A DNA stretch of 64,000 bases, taken from the NCBI GenBank assembly GCA_963277665.1, contig OY728143.1, positions 232,801,591 through 232,865,590 on the forward strand, in the 5' to 3' direction. The notes under the pieces are model-generated. The model saw nothing but the letters and a program-made list of their open reading frames with translations, was not told the DNA's origin and made no database searches. Position 1 is the first letter of the stretch. Every line of letters begins with the position of its first letter. Both the position numbers and the translations under genes were made by a program. This DNA comes from Viscum album. Taxonomy: Eukaryota; Streptophyta; Magnoliopsida; Santalales; Viscaceae. Shown here piece after piece: positions 37,601 to 51,919 of this stretch.

Positions 37601-40600
37601 TGGTCATGTTATCAAGAGTATTCCCAAACCATAGTAATATTAGAATTTCATGAGAATATTAGATCACTCTTATAAGAATCACTTATACGGTATAGTGGTG
37701 GAGATGATAGTATATTGTATAATGTCAATAAAAGGTAGCTAGATTCTTTATAATGTGGTTATGTAAGAACCTTATATGAGTTAATGATCTACATTAGGAT
37801 GTGTCACATTCAATGATTTTTTGAATTCATTATAGAATTTAATGGGATGTTTAATGTTTCCACATTTTTCTATTCTAGAGTGTTCAGGGAGGGATATATG
37901 TGCAAAACATTACTATGAGTTTTAAAATATAACTCCTATAATTCAAAACAATTTTCATACCATGCATTCAATAGATTTTCAGAGCATAGAAATCTAGGTG
38001 AATTCTAATAATGGCACATAAAACTACAAAGAGAGGTCCTACATGATGTACCATTGTTATTATGTGATGTACTGAACTAATGGATACAGTATTGTGGAAA
38101 ATATAATCATTACCAGTTCCCTAAATATTTTCATTGATTACAATACTCAACTATTTTTCTTAAATCCATCTTGAAGTAGATCAAAAAATATAATCAGGAT
38201 TCTTCAACATCAAAAAACTATCTTCCTGTTCTTTTCACAAGTTCTCCTACAACCACAATTTTTTGAATAATACCATCATTCAATTTGGTCCTTATTTGAT
38301 TCTTAGTTATATATATTTATAAAAATATACCTATATTAGATTCATAAAAATTTTGATTTCCCAATATATTATTGAATGTTGTAGGTAAAAAATATATAAA
38401 TTCTCAACAAAAATAATCACATACATCAAAGTAGGTCATCATTTCCTGAACTTCTTCCCTCTTCTTCTTCTCATAATTTTATAATAATGGGATTTTAATA
38501 ATCCTATTATTTAATCACCTTCATTAACGATATAATCTTCTCTATACTTCACTATCAGATCCTTGTTGTTCATTTTCATCACTAGATCTAGATAATTCTT
38601 ATATTCTCATGATCTCAACTTTTTGACTTGAACAACTATCTCCTCCTATTTGTTTACATTTTATACCTTTGTCAATAGAAATTATTAATTTATATATGTA
38701 GTATATATAAAATAATTAACAAATTTCACATGACCTCATTTACATTTATATCTTATTTTATGAACATGGGATTTATATGATATTCTCAAGGTATTTTTTT
38801 ATCCAAATTCATTGTCACCAATACCTTATAAAAATTCCATTTTCATTTTCATTTAATTTATAAAAACTATTAGATATTAGTTATATTATAAACTTATTAA
38901 ATGAGGATCATGTTCTTTCACATCTCCTTTTAAAAATACATCATCGAAATAAACACCCTGTAATTTTTAAAATTCTATATAAACAATCACCCAAAACACT
39001 TTATCTTATTATAAAAATGAATATACTAAAATAGATCAAAATTTTATTCTTTATATCACTAAGAATTGTAAAAAATGCAATCGTATAAGAATTATTATTT
39101 GTTATGATCCAGAGTTTATCTTTTCTAATTGTACCTTATGATAATATTAATAAACATGTATAGGCTTACTAATTAAATATGATAATATTTGAATAAAATA
39201 TATGTATAAGGTTATACAATTGTTAACTTATAGTAATAAGTGGAATTCTATTATTATGAGAATAGTAGGGGAAAAATAATGTGTTGTAACTAAATCGTAT
39301 GACATTGGGATGTAGATTATTTTAATTAAGAGTAAAGAATATGGTTCTTCTCAGGCTCATGAATTATAGTGAACACCAATTTTTGTACATATTTTATTGA
39401 ATCTTTGTTCTTTTTTTCTCCGATGCTTCAAAAAAATTCCAATACAGGTAATAAGAATGAAATGTTATATTAAAACCATTAATGATTAGAAATACCTTAA
39501 AATCATTAGTCTTACAAGGTGGAATACATTTTTGATGTTTAGTTATCGAATAGTCAGGAAATGTAGGTACTACCTCTAAATCAGAACCAACAATACTCTT
39601 ATAACATACATACAACTCATTCTTGCATGATCTCTATAACAAACCAACATCCATCCACACATCTGCCTTAGATGGTTATCCATCAAGAAAGATAAAGTGA
39701 CTCTAAAATAAACATGTTATTTAAAATAAATTCAACATTAATAAAGATATGAATTTATAATATTTTCTTACCCATATCTGTTCCCTTGATTTTTCCTTGG
39801 GGTATTTACAGACTTGTCTTCATGACAGTGGATCCAACAGAATGATATCATGGTATTTGTAAAAAGGGTCCATGATACTTCTACAATACCTCTCATTTTT
39901 ACCTACAATCAGATTTTCCTATTTTTAATCCACCATTATTTATGACTGGAAATTTCAGACTTCCTATATGTAAGTTTTCCCACATTACGTACAAAAAGAT
40001 CCCACAGAATTATAAAAGAGTGTGGTAAAAGAATAATTATGTCATGGTACAACATAACAAAAGTAAAGTGATATAATTTGAGATCATTATGATAAAAAGA
40101 ACATACTACATGGTGATCAATAGACTATGATGGATATTTGGGTTATCTAGGATAAACATCATCTATATGCACTGTCTATTTTAATGCATGCTCTGGGTGG
40201 ACCTCATGCACTAGAGTAGTATATAATTGAACAGAGTCCTCAAATGATGGATTAATGTTTGGAATTGGCAGTTGTGTAGACATGGTAGAATATGGTTAGT
40301 AGACTGGGGGTATAGGATATGGTTATGGATATGCTAAAGGTGTGAACACCTATGGAGGATTGTTGTCCTGGAATGGGAAAAAAATGGTAAATGAGGCAAT
40401 GAAGAAATTATTTGGATCATAATTGTTTGTGGTATAGGCATGGTATTGGAATAAGATGGTTGCTAAGATGATGATGGATGCATGAATAAGAACATCACTA
40501 GATACTCAATAAGATGATGAAAATGTGTGGTATATGGGGTGTCCACTGGTGGGTTAGTGTGTGAACGGGTGTCAAGGGTGATTATTCTAGCTTTATGAGC

Positions 40601-41260
40601 ATCCCCACTTGGACCCATGCTAGCAAGATGATGAGTAAAATATGGTGGAAGTAAATATCCCAAAAAAATTAGATAAAGAATACTAAGATGAAATTATATG
40701 TAATGAAAAAGAAAATCATTGTAATTTTTATACTCAATGAGGTAAGAAAAAGAGGAAATGTACACTTGTGAACCTGTCAATTGGGATCAAATAGTCACTT
40801 CCTTCGATGTTTTGATGTATTTGGAATAATATGCATGTGAATGAAATGTACATTTTTTATAAATAGTTTTTATAATTCTGGCATACATCTTAGAAGTCAA
40901 ATGAGGCATATGAAATTCCATGAAATATTTAGGTAATAATAAATTAAAACCATGTTATACATTTTTTAAAAACTAATTTTAATCCCAATTATCTAAATTT
41001 ATGATAATATAAATAAATTGAACAAAACTAGAAAATAAAAAACAATACATTCTAAACTGAAAATAAATTAATGTAATTACAGTAATAGTCACCTAAGAAA
41101 ATAATGTGAAGGTTAACAGAATGAAAATTGAACATATATAGGTTTTCTATATATTAACCACCACTACATTTGGTTTAACATCAACTCTTCCAATGGTAAT
41201 ATTTGAACCATAAAATGCCATATTTTGATTAACCAAAATGGGGGCATCAATGGTGTAATT
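34689..41260. other. CACTA interior, long AT-rich segment without a firm gene
   Basis: No intact gene is seen. A plus-strand frame from 36,099 contains CQRCGRKLMDIR, which could be a mutated gag knuckle (see findings). Minus-strand frames at 36,903-37,184, 39,394-39,615 and 40,463-40,663 (the last rich in His, Pro and Thr) were read but not assigned. By position, downstream of the transposase on the same strand, 37-41 kb could hold a decayed second CACTA gene. No diagnostic block of that family was recognised. Confidence 0.35.
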
Positions 41261-41269
41261 TTAATGACC

Positions 41270-44215
41270 AACATCATGAAAAATATGTCTTGGGATTACC
41301 TCAGTAATGACATCGTAATTAGGTATCTAGTTATCATTAACTTAAAAAACGTTTTTATCCATTTACGAAAAAATGTATGGTCGATTGTTGTGTTGGAATC
41401 GAATTAAGTTAATAACTATAATTCCAAATTCATCAATAAATATACCATATCACGTTAACAAATCAATCCATTTACTTTTTGTCATTGTGACTCAACCATG
41501 AGAATAATAATCCAATAAAAATATTTTATCTGTAGGTCCATAATAAAGAACATATTCATATTTAGTCTGACTGTCATAGGAACTGGAATAACAATCCATT
41601 TTAGAAGTTCACATAATGCCACAAAGTTGTGTTCTCATTTTATCTTCTTGCTCAGTTGTTATAAATTTCTATACATTAATTATTATAGATTTGGATTTAC
41701 GAACTAATGAATTGGGGCCAAAATACAACTGTCTTAATTCCAAATAAATGGATTCAATAGGTATTCTAAAGAACTAAAATATTTATTAATAATTCAATTA
41801 AATGGATATTTATAATTTATTCTAGTTAATGTAATGGACATATCATTGATTTCAACAAACCAGAATACTCTAATATATAAAAATCCTCTAACCTTCTCAA
41901 ACGAAATGGTCAATGAACTATATATATAATTTGACTATGTTACATAAATAAAATGAAAATAAGGTATAAGGTATATGAAATTTCATAATATGAGATAACA
42001 TATAAATATCAAAATTACATTCTTGATACTGTTATCAGATAAATCATAGTTAAACAAAACTGTGTAATGTGCCATATCACTATCTTCGAGGCTCAATGTA
42101 GCCAATGTATAACACCGTAAAATTCATCCTTTTTGGGATGAGATAGGTATGAGGCCTCAATTTACACATATTGGTCATCGGCATTTCTTAATACCCTGTT
42201 ATTCGTGGTGCTCAAATCAGGAAAAAACATTCAAAAATCCATACAATCTTGAGCTAGATAAACTCTAACAATTGAACAATCAAGATAATTATTGTTTTGG
42301 ACATGTGTTATCATTAACCACATGTTTCATTCATTAGGATAAGTCCACTAAAATGAAACTGTTCCCTAAAGAACTATTTTAGTTTGGAGATGGGTTTTTA
42401 AATGCAATATATATGTGAAAAACTATAGAGGAATTTTTTTCCATCTCAATCAAAATTAATGGTTCCTCCTACTTCATTTTTATCAATAATACCTAGGATA
42501 TCCTTTTTTCACAAAGGATTATTAATTAATGGAACTAGTGAATCACTTTCAACGATTCATTATTGTATAGAAAATTATGCATTTTATTTGGAATCAATTC
42601 ATGAATAAGGATGTGATAATTTGGAGTTTTTAGAGATTTTAGTTTCAAATCCCTTTTATGGAATAATCTGGATATTTTTTCGAATATACTTCAGGAACAT
42701 GGATATTCTCCAATAAATCAATATATTGACCTCTATCTGACATAGATATCAAACAATAAGAATAAGGGATGTTCCATTTTTTTCACTAATACACAAAGGA
42801 ATAAATTCTGGTCAAATACCCCAATACAAAAATTCCCATTGAGATAGGAATATAGCTTTGGTATTTCCCTAGATAATTAGATGAATTTAAAAAAAATATT
42901 TCATAGAAATATTTCTCAAAGTGAATTACTTCTAAAAAATGAAGTAATAAATTTTTAGACAAATATGGATTCACAAAAAATATACATATCTTTTTTCAAT
43001 TATATGTGTCTTTAGTGACAACATTCTTACTCTTGTTATATTTATGTTGACCTTGTGAATAATGAAAAACCAAAATCATTCAATTCATTAAGAATATCAC
43101 TTCCTGAAATAAAATGAGGTGGTTTTTCTTCAATAGTATTATCAAACATCAAATGATTCCCCATTTATTGATGATCCATTAGCAATAATCCTTGATGCCA
43201 TATGAAATTGAAACTAAGAAAATATTTAAAATTTTTGGATCATGTATTTTTCAAACATTGAGTAAATGATATGTTTCCCTTAGTGATATATCCAGACATT
43301 ATTACATAAGTAGGGAAATCATTTATAGTCCATATAGGGGAATCAAACTTTTGAAATATATTTTTTGGAAGTAGTATCAAATGTCGGCACACCCATAACC
43401 CAATATTGCTTCAACTATCTTATTAAAGGATGCAAGTAGAAATTTATATCAATATTGGGATCAATATGTTAATATAGTGAAATATTATTTTATACACATC
43501 CATGGAGAATGATTATGAACATGAATAAAAATTGGCCTCGTGATATGAGTAGTAAGTATCCAAACAAATTGATTAAAACCATCATAAAATATACCCAACA
43601 TGATATATGTACTTCAGCTGAAAAATCATGATTTTGTTAATCAAATGAATTCAGTTTTATCCATCTATAGAAGAAAACAACTCATTACTACCTTTAATTA
43701 TCTCAACATAATTCTATCTCACATTGGGAGATATTTCAACAGACATTAATAGATTTTGAATTCCATAAATCAATGGAATGTTCCACATTAGATTATGTGG
43801 AACATGAGATGTTATTTTCCATTATATTTGACTATTATTGAGATTTTCCACATTATTTTCATTAATTAAGGTCATTTGATTCCTCCAAAAATAGAATAAA
43901 TCCTTTTAGACAACCCTGAACTTTATTAATAAAAAATTATGAGCTTTTCAATTAACATCGTTTCTTATAATCATTTGGGAGAACATCTACACCATCAAGA
44001 AGAGTGTCCTTCAGTATGGTAAGAATATAATCAATGGAGGTATTATAAATCACATACATGGTTTTTCCATGATATAACAACATTAAAAATTCCAACATGG
44101 TAATTTTAGAACATTTTTTACATATTATAGGTCTTGCATCATCAATTAAAATTATAACTCTCTCAATATCCTCATATTTAATATTTTTTACATCTGTATT
44201 TAAATTATTGTCTCA
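41270..44215 (-). pseudogene. CACTA TNP2-type transposase relic
   Basis: Blocks occur in the canonical order. At about 44,212-43,955 is an N-terminal segment with KKCSKITMLEFL and ILKDTLLDGVDVLPNDYKK, like the conserved region before the catalytic domain. At 43,620-43,265 is the TNP2 core: ML(I)NLFG, DPNIDINFYLHPLI, then WTINDFPTY and SGYITKGN, matching NDIDVYLQPLI...WTINDFPAYG.LSGWSTKGK. At 43,130-42,890 are PPHFISGSDILNEL and LLLHFLEVIHFEKYF, matching NLLRHNLDVMHIEKNV. DUF4218-like pieces lie at about 42,770-42,640 and 42,330-42,190 (SIVRVYLAQDC). The DUF4216 region at 41,720-41,270 has GPNSLVRK, YYGPTDKIFLLDYY and FIDEFGIIVINLIR. Frameshifts and stops throughout make it non-functional. It would bind element ends and cut and join DNA in the nucleus. 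The 5' end was not resolved. Confidence 0.88.
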
Positions 44216-46870
44216 TTTATCTTCCAATCACTAATGTGAGTTATAATATAAAAACTCATTACAACTTATTTTCTTATTAAATTCATCGAATCATACTAGT
44301 AGAGAGAAAAACAAAGAATAAGTTATATATCATATGTTGTATGTGATAACCACAAAGAATGATCTAAGGTGGATATCTATGTGTGATAATGATTATATTG
44401 TCTACGCCGTATCAGAAAATAACAATCAATAATACTAAAGAATCAGACATGTTTGGAATAAATGTGTTTTATATACACATGGAAAATTATATATTGAAAA
44501 TTAATTTTTACCTTTCGATTCAAGGACATTAATTATTTCATTCTAAAAGGAAACTCCTGTAAAAAATAATAATTGAATACTAGTTTCAAAATTATACTAA
44601 AAATAATACACAAATTATATTTAAATATAATATTATAATTGATAATTCTAGTGGTGTATACACACAGGATTTTTATCATTGAATTATTACAAATGTGGCA
44701 TGTATGCCTTTATTATTTTAAAGGTAGTCAAAATTCTAGAATTCTATGTGCTCTAATTCGTTCTTATGATTTAAATATACTATGTCAAATAATGGGATTA
44801 TCTCTTTGGGTGGAATTTATATAATTATACATTTAATATTAATATATTTGATATAGAAACAATTTTATGTATAATAATGTTTGCTAAAATAGATTGTGGA
44901 ACAAATATTATACTTTTTATAGAATTTTTTTGATAATGTAGATGAGAAGAAAACTATTTTAGGTAAACTATAACATGTATGTTTTTTTATTTAATATATA
45001 AAAAACATTCAAAATTGAGTGGAATTAATTAAATAGCATTTATTTCGATGATAATAGTTTTAAGAACATATTAGATAATTTTCAGTACGTCCAAATCATT
45101 TTTTATAAACATGTAATTAATTTATTCATTCACATGCTATGTATAACAATGACCAATATATACTTCCAATTATTCTTCATTTTATTCATAGAAATTCATG
45201 ACTTATTTGTGACATAACAAATTTTTTAGTCTTTATTTTAATCATGGAATGTAAGGTGATCCTCCTTCAATTCATGTTTAATGAAATTATATACCAATGG
45301 GATGTAATTCATTACATTCCTTAAGAATCAAATCTAGACTCCAATCAATTTTTTTATAGTCTCATTTTCCTAGAATCATAACCTAACACTAAAAGAACCC
45401 ATTCTAAGTCAATAGATATTTCATTTGTTCCCCCTAAATCATACCACTAATTTTTTATGGGTTAGAGAATGGAAATGAGGTTATATAAATTGTAATATTA
45501 GAGACAATAACCTCTTTAACCACAAAAAAAAATGAAAATGTATCAATTAACACCAAACAACATTAATGAATGAAACCCAACATCTTAATAAAAATATAAA
45601 TATCCACATATTTTAATACCAATCACTAGGCCCCAAAATATTTGTCTCCTATAAAATATCTAGGGTCTACAACACATTTTAGGATAAATTAACGAATTAA
45701 AACCAAAGGATTCCAATTTAATTTATAATTTAAATTAACCAAAATGATACTAAAATTTCAATTGTATGAAATCCATGATATAAAAACATAGAGGGAAAAT
45801 TTTAAAATTTAACCTATATACTATCACCATCCAAGATACACGACAAAAATTATAAACACCAATGATCTATCTAATAAACAATTAGAAAATTTTCTTGGGA
45901 TGATCACTTTGAGAGTAATATGTAGTATGATCCTTCCAAACAAAATTTTCTCCTATGTGTAATGAATATACAAGTATATATTCGAGTAAAAATATATAAG
46001 GAAAAAATAATCGAACATAAAACGTAGAATAAAATAGGATAAACCAGGACCAATTGATGGTAAAACCACAATGAGATAGAATAAATATTGAAATAAAATT
46101 TAATATCATTAATTTTCCTTCCACTATTATTCCTTCTATCGTCCATGCACATCTTCCTATACATCACCAACAACTTTTCATCATTGGTGACATTATATAA
46201 CACTCTCACACATTACTGGTTCATACATAATATGATCCAACATAGCCCATAATTATATGTTACCTTGAAGAACCATTATAACCCATAAAAATATATTTTC
46301 ACATCATATTCACTTTCTTCCCACCAAACAGGCATAAATAACACTATATTTCAAGAAAAAACATTAAAACACCTATATATCATGAATCATTATTTTAATA
46401 CAAATATGAAATCATTATTTAAGTGGTGTATAACAGAAACACATCATTTAATGTAATGTCAATATATGATAATAATAATATCATAGGGTTCCATATTTAT
46501 GTTATCCTTATTTTCATTACAAATATTGTTTAATTATTCAAATGGGAAGGTATCAAGGCCCATCAATAAAAAAAACAAAACATAATTTTAAGAAGGAGGG
46601 TAGGGAAAAAATTAAATCAAAAATATCCAAGAAAAAATTTCAAAAATGGGAATCAGATGGGTGCAATTTTATATAGCAGACACCATCTTTTCAAAAGGAA
46701 GGAACAGGGTGGCTAAAATAAACATAAGAGGGTAGGGACATGCCAAATATGGTTTGTATTTAAAGGGAAGATCCAAAATATAAAAAGACGATAGGGGAAG
46801 TCTGGATGCATGGGGGTGGATGCGGCTTGGGGAGGCTTACAGTTCGAATGGGGAGAAAGTGGGGAGGAAC
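44216..46870. other. CACTA 5' region, no further gene recognised
   Basis: This lies upstream of the transposase relic on its strand and probably held its first exons, introns and promoter. Overlapping minus-strand frames at 45,882-46,209 (up to 101 residues) have no similarity that I recognise and lie mostly in low-complexity hydrophobic sequence. The stretch 46,560-46,870 is purine-rich and less AT-rich than its surroundings. Confidence 0.4.
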
Positions 46871-47053
46871 CCAAGTGACCTAGAAATAACAAACCATTGA
46901 TACCAATGGTTTGCAAAATCCATTGGTGTAGAAAATCCTATACCAATGATTTTGGAAAAACTATAGGTATATCCGTGGATATAATGTATAGAGCCATTGC
47001 TATACAAAACCATGGGTATATGATTGTAGGGATAGAAGTCTTTTCTATTAGTG
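46871..47053. repeat. Right subterminal repeats and terminus of the CACTA element
   Basis: Repeats include 'gataccaatggtttgc', 'aaatccattggtgtag', 'ctataccaatgattttgg' and 'caaaaccatgggtatat' in both orientations. They end in TCTATTAGTG, the inverted CACTA terminus, followed by the GAA duplication. Confidence 0.8.
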
Positions 47054-47151
47054 GAAATAATCAGTTAAATGATATTATAAATATGAAACCAAATATAATT
47101 TAATTTAATTAAGAGTTTTTAATAACATATCGGATAATATGCTATATTATG
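47054..47151 (+). repeat. 3' LTR of element X, second part
   Basis: After the GAA copy, 'ataatcagttaaatgatatt' continues the X LTR. It matches 'aaatcaattatatgatatt' and onward at about 5,311-5,350 of X2, where no insertion is present. It is cut at 47,151 by element C. Confidence 0.7.
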
Positions 47152-50100
47152 TGTGATACCCCAACCCTAGAAGACCAGAGTTAGTGCATTATTTTAATAC
47201 ATTGGCATGACTACAAGGAATCAAGTCCCAAAACACCGATCTATTTAGTAGTCTTGGAATATAGATTACATACATGAACGATAGATTTCAAATTATAAAA
47301 TAAAACACAACATAAATGATCCTTTAAAAACACCATTAATAACTTAGCTTAACCCTGCTTATCAATCATAAAAAAATTTCTAGGAAAACTAGGAAAATAA
47401 TACATTAAGAAGGGGTCAGCTCAAATGCATAGTAAGGATATCATTATAAAGAAATCATTCATAAATAATCATAAACAATTAAGGAAATGTATAAGACTAA
47501 AACTTAATACTTTTAAACATAAACTTTAGAATAATATGGAAAATATAAATGAAATAATTCCATTTACTTATACACATGGATGTTCTACAAGTTGAATAAT
47601 CCCATGGAATAACAATATCTATTTTTATAATGACGCAATGCATAATGCCAGACATCATAACCACATAGTGAAGGCCGTGTTCCAAGACTACAATTATGAT
47701 TTTTTCATGGCCTTGTGCCAAGACAATAGTTTGTCTAATGAGACCTACCGATGCATCGAGGAGTTATAGTGGGCTCTACCGGTCAATTAATAAGTCCAAT
47801 GGATTACCTATATGAAAATGTTGAATCATAATATAAACATTCGTATTAAAAATATCATACGAAATGCCAATACTATTACCATAAACCATGAATTGTATAA
47901 AAATAACACATCCAAAATCAAACATATCATAACTCCTTCAATACAATATTGAAGATTGTATTTATAATAAATGAACTTCAATAAAGAATAATATTCAAAA
48001 AGGATGTTGACATAGTTGAAAATGATTCGTAAAAATATTTGGGAGAAATTTCCATTTTTCATTAAACTTTTAAAAGTCACACAATTTAGAAAGGAAGAAA
48101 TTTAAAATACATTTTGGAATCAATGTGTCCCATACCTCTTTGAAACTTTTGAAAGGAATTTAAATTTTAAAATATAAATGCCCATATATATAATTCTTTA
48201 AAACCATTATGAATACATAAAAATTAATGATAATTATTTAGAAGAATAAATATTTAAACCCTTTAAAATTAATTTTTATATAAAGAGTCCATTAAAAACA
48301 ATCCTTTTGAAAAATCTTTTATGAAACATGGATATGGATAATAATTATTTCCAAGTAAAAACTCACACATAATCAATCTTGGATAACGATGAGATTGAGG
48401 AATTAAACCTTACCTTGTACTTTTCCTTGGTCGAGGGTACTTTAACATCATGTATAATAGTAAAAAATGTTATTAAATTATACATGAACAATATACGTAA
48501 ATATGATATCATATATGATCCTCTAATATTTCTTTGTTAATAATATTTTAGTAGTATCATCATTTTTGGTGCTAACTGGTCTATTTTCCTTTATATTCTT
48601 GGTTAGATAAGCCAGGTTTGTTATGGATGGGATGTATTTGATTCCTATGTAGAATGATATGATGTTCATAAACATTATTTTTAATCATTAAATGAAAATT
48701 ATTTTTTATGATTATGATGGTGAATGAATCTCATCGCGTTCATAGAGATGGTAATCTCTACGTACGCATGAGTGAAATTATCCTAATATTGATGGTGTAG
48801 TCATGTTTAATTGGATATTATATCATATATAACGAATCATTATAATGTTATATTTATTATTTACATCAGTTATACTCATTATTATACCCATCCAAATAAT
48901 GAAATGATTGAATAAAAAACTACACCACGACGTGGAGATGGAAAGTCGTACATACGCACATATGGTGACTTTGTCATTTACATAATGGATAGAATAAATG
49001 ATACAATTGTACCATATTTATAATAACATCAAGGTATGTAGGAGGTACTAGATATATTATTTCAGTATTGAAACAACAAAGAAAAAGGAAGTGGAAGAAG
49101 AAAAGAACTTGAAAGATGGTGGTGAAATTATTACATCTTTTTCAGGTGTTTCCTTTTGAGTTGATCAAAAAGGATCCATTGGATGGATTTTTGATCAGGG
49201 TAATGACTCTACGTTTCTTTGAGGGAAGTTGGGAGGATATTTGGGCTGGGGTTGGCCAAGCCAAAAGGATTTTAAGATGTGAAATTAAGAGAAGGGGGTT
49301 CTCTTTTATAAGAGAGGCGAGGGTCTCTTTAGTAAAATCTTGAAATATTATTTTATAACAAAATAATTTTCAGATTATAAAATAACAAAAATGAATTATT
49401 TTGAGGAAAAGTTGGGGATGGGTCTAAATCCTCTAAAACAATAGGTTTTAGACAAACCCTATATTTCAGATTTATCTGTTACTTAAAAAGTTTATCTTTT
49501 ACAATGTCCTCATGTTTTATTATAATAAAAGGTTAATAAACATACTATAAAATTCCAAGAGAACCCCAAGTGGTAAATTAATAACATATTAATCATTATA
49601 TAAGTCTTTTGGCTGAACATTATATTTTTATGATTATTATATCATTTAATAATATTTTTTTAAAACTTATTTATGTCAATTTCGACTCTATTTAGAATTT
49701 AGTTTTTGTGAAAGTCATCATAAATTTATTACTTCAAACCAAATACATTTTATCAACCCTAACTTTTCATATTTACCAATAAATTAGTGGATGGAATCAA
49801 AACTTTCAAATTATATTTATTTTAATATTTATAATAGAAATTATTTTAATATTTCATTAAGTTGGTAATTACTGCATCATCATTGTTTCATAAATAATGT
49901 TAGTTATATAATGTCTAAAAATTATAAATAAAATACCATTGTGTAATAAAACATTTTAGGGTTTTATATAATATTTTTAGTCGAATTTATCTTATATATA
50001 ACTCAATATTAAACATGGGTTGGTTATTAAATATCTAATTTAACAGTTTAAACTCTTCTTTAAATAAAATAATAATAAATTTCCTAATCTAATCCAAGAC

Positions 50101-51361
50101 AACAAAATAGGATCATATATTTTTAATAATGTATTTTTGGTCAAATTAAACTTTTCAAATATAATAATAACATTTTTTAGGGTAATTATAATATCATTTT
50201 TACCCTTAATTAGCCTATTTACTTTTAACTGTGGTAAATAAGAGTAAATAGTTACTATTCACCAAAAATTGTTTTCAACTTATTGAACCACAATTTACTT
50301 ACAGATTTCAACAGTGTCAATTGGATTTTTGAAATTAAACTCACAAAAGTGGTAAAATTTTGTTTTATTCAAATTTGCAAATGCTCCTAAAAGGTGGGTA
50401 AGAGAATGTAAAATGTTCAATAAACTATTATATATTTAATCTTATTATAAAATGACTCCAATGAATTACATTTAACATATATATTTATTATATATCTATT
50501 TTTTCTTGAAATAAATTTAAATAAAATAAATATTTATGTAAATAAATAGTCGGTGTAAAATAATAACATAATGTTTTTCACTATTCATCAAAAATTTATA
50601 GTTTTCAATAAAATACCAAAACATTAACCATAAGATAAATTTGATATTCTGAATTCAAAAAGTAAACCTATTTTAACAAATTCCAAACATAGAAGTTTCA
50701 TATATTAATTTAAAATTAATTCTCGTTGTCAAATCCAAAAAGCGCGTTTTTTAAAGTACAAACTATCAAACGATTGACCTGTGTTTATGTCAAATTTAAA
50801 TGTGAAATTACATATAATGACCAAAATTGTATTAAATGATCATAATATAATATAATTATACTTCTAAACCATTAAAACATAAAATTTAATAATATAAATT
50901 ATTTTTACTAAAAAAGATGCTATCAATTGAAATTTAGAATTTTTACTATTCATCCAATTATGAAAGTTATCAGAAAAACACAAAAAATTTAACGAAACTA
51001 AATTATTATGTATCGATTCTAATGAAGAAGTTTATTTTGTCAAAATGAATATATATAAGTGTCAAATATTATATTTTAAAAGTGTTCTCTATTAAAAGAA
51101 GGTAAAATTGCATTTTCAAAAAAATAATTCCTTTATCTAAAAAAATGAACTTGTTCTTATATTATGTCTAAAAAACACAAAATATGGATGTTAAAATTTA
51201 TATGAAATATATAAAATTCAAAATATAGATAAAACTATTCATAACCGATTTTGAACGGCTGGTTTGGAAAGTTGTGGTGTGATCAACGTGGTGTGGGGTG
51301 TAGCGCATGATATTGAATTACTTTAATGAGATAACGTACTATGAAACCATGGGGTGTTACA
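47152..51361 (-). repeat. 3' LTR of element C
   Basis: Third well preserved LTR of the A family. It retains 'gacctaccgatgcatcgagg' (47,740-47,760) and two of the three spaced motifs. It is about 200 bp shorter than LTR A, and the region expected to hold motif 1 is missing or unrecognisable. Confidence 0.88.
48745..48965 (-). repeat. Two spaced GC-richer motifs in LTR C
   Basis: Units begin GAGATGG at 48,745 and 48,935, spacing 190 bp, equal to units 2 and 3 of LTRs A and B. No unit 1 was found. Confidence 0.72.
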
Positions 51362-51730
51362 TCATGAATTGGGTTAAAATAAGATAAATACCTTTCTGGA
51401 AAACACACATCATGAATTGGGTTAATAAAATTTAATCATAATAAGAGGGAAAGGGAAATGAGAATGTCACCACAAAATTATGCTCTCAATTAAGAGAACA
51501 TTGGTGGGAATTAGAGACACATAATTGGAGGAAAATGTAAATTTTAATAGGGAGTGATTGTGGTCATCAATCACGAACGTGTGTAAAATTGGGGGCCTCA
51601 AAGCCATCAATCTAAGATGATGTAAAATATCATCACATCCACAAAATATATGGTATTAGGATAACACATTTTTGGGTTTATGATCCCTTCCCTAATGTTT
51701 AGGAACATGTTTATTCATATAATAAATGGA

Positions 51731-51751
51731 ATATATATATATATATATATA
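51731..51751. repeat. (AT)n microsatellite
   Basis: About ten AT dinucleotides in the interior of element C, absent from the matching place in element A. Confidence 0.85.
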
Positions 51752-51919
51752 CTTGACAAGTAGTGTTTCATCCTTCAATTAATTCCTACCAAAAACTCAT
51801 CTTTCACTCCAAAAGATAGTAGAATTCAAAAATATTTTATTTATCCTAATCGTATAGGGTTACCAAAAATGAATTTATAATTTATCTAGTAGACCATTTT
51901 AAAAAACTACATTATACTA

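Larger units (their letters stand above)
32599..47053 (-). mobile_element. CACTA (EnSpm) DNA transposon, 14.5 kb, decayed
   Basis: The right terminus reads, inward on the minus strand, CACTAATAGAAAAGACTTC. The left terminus is a mutated CACAATTAAGAAAATGCAC. Flanking GAA duplications and continuation of the X LTR on both sides support these ends. Both terminal regions carry clustered short repeats of the type 'accaatggttt' and 'acccatggtttt' in both orientations, typical of CACTA subterminal binding sites. A minus-strand transposase relic lies at 41.27-44.22 kb. An additional CACTA-like unit at 34,003-34,688 sits inside. Transposition is by excision and reinsertion. This copy is inactive because the transposase is broken. 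Confidence 0.82.

Noticed and set aside
46713..46916. 67-residue minus-strand frame rich in Pro, Ser and Leu
   Set aside because: It lies in the CACTA 5' end and runs into the subterminal repeats. No family likeness.
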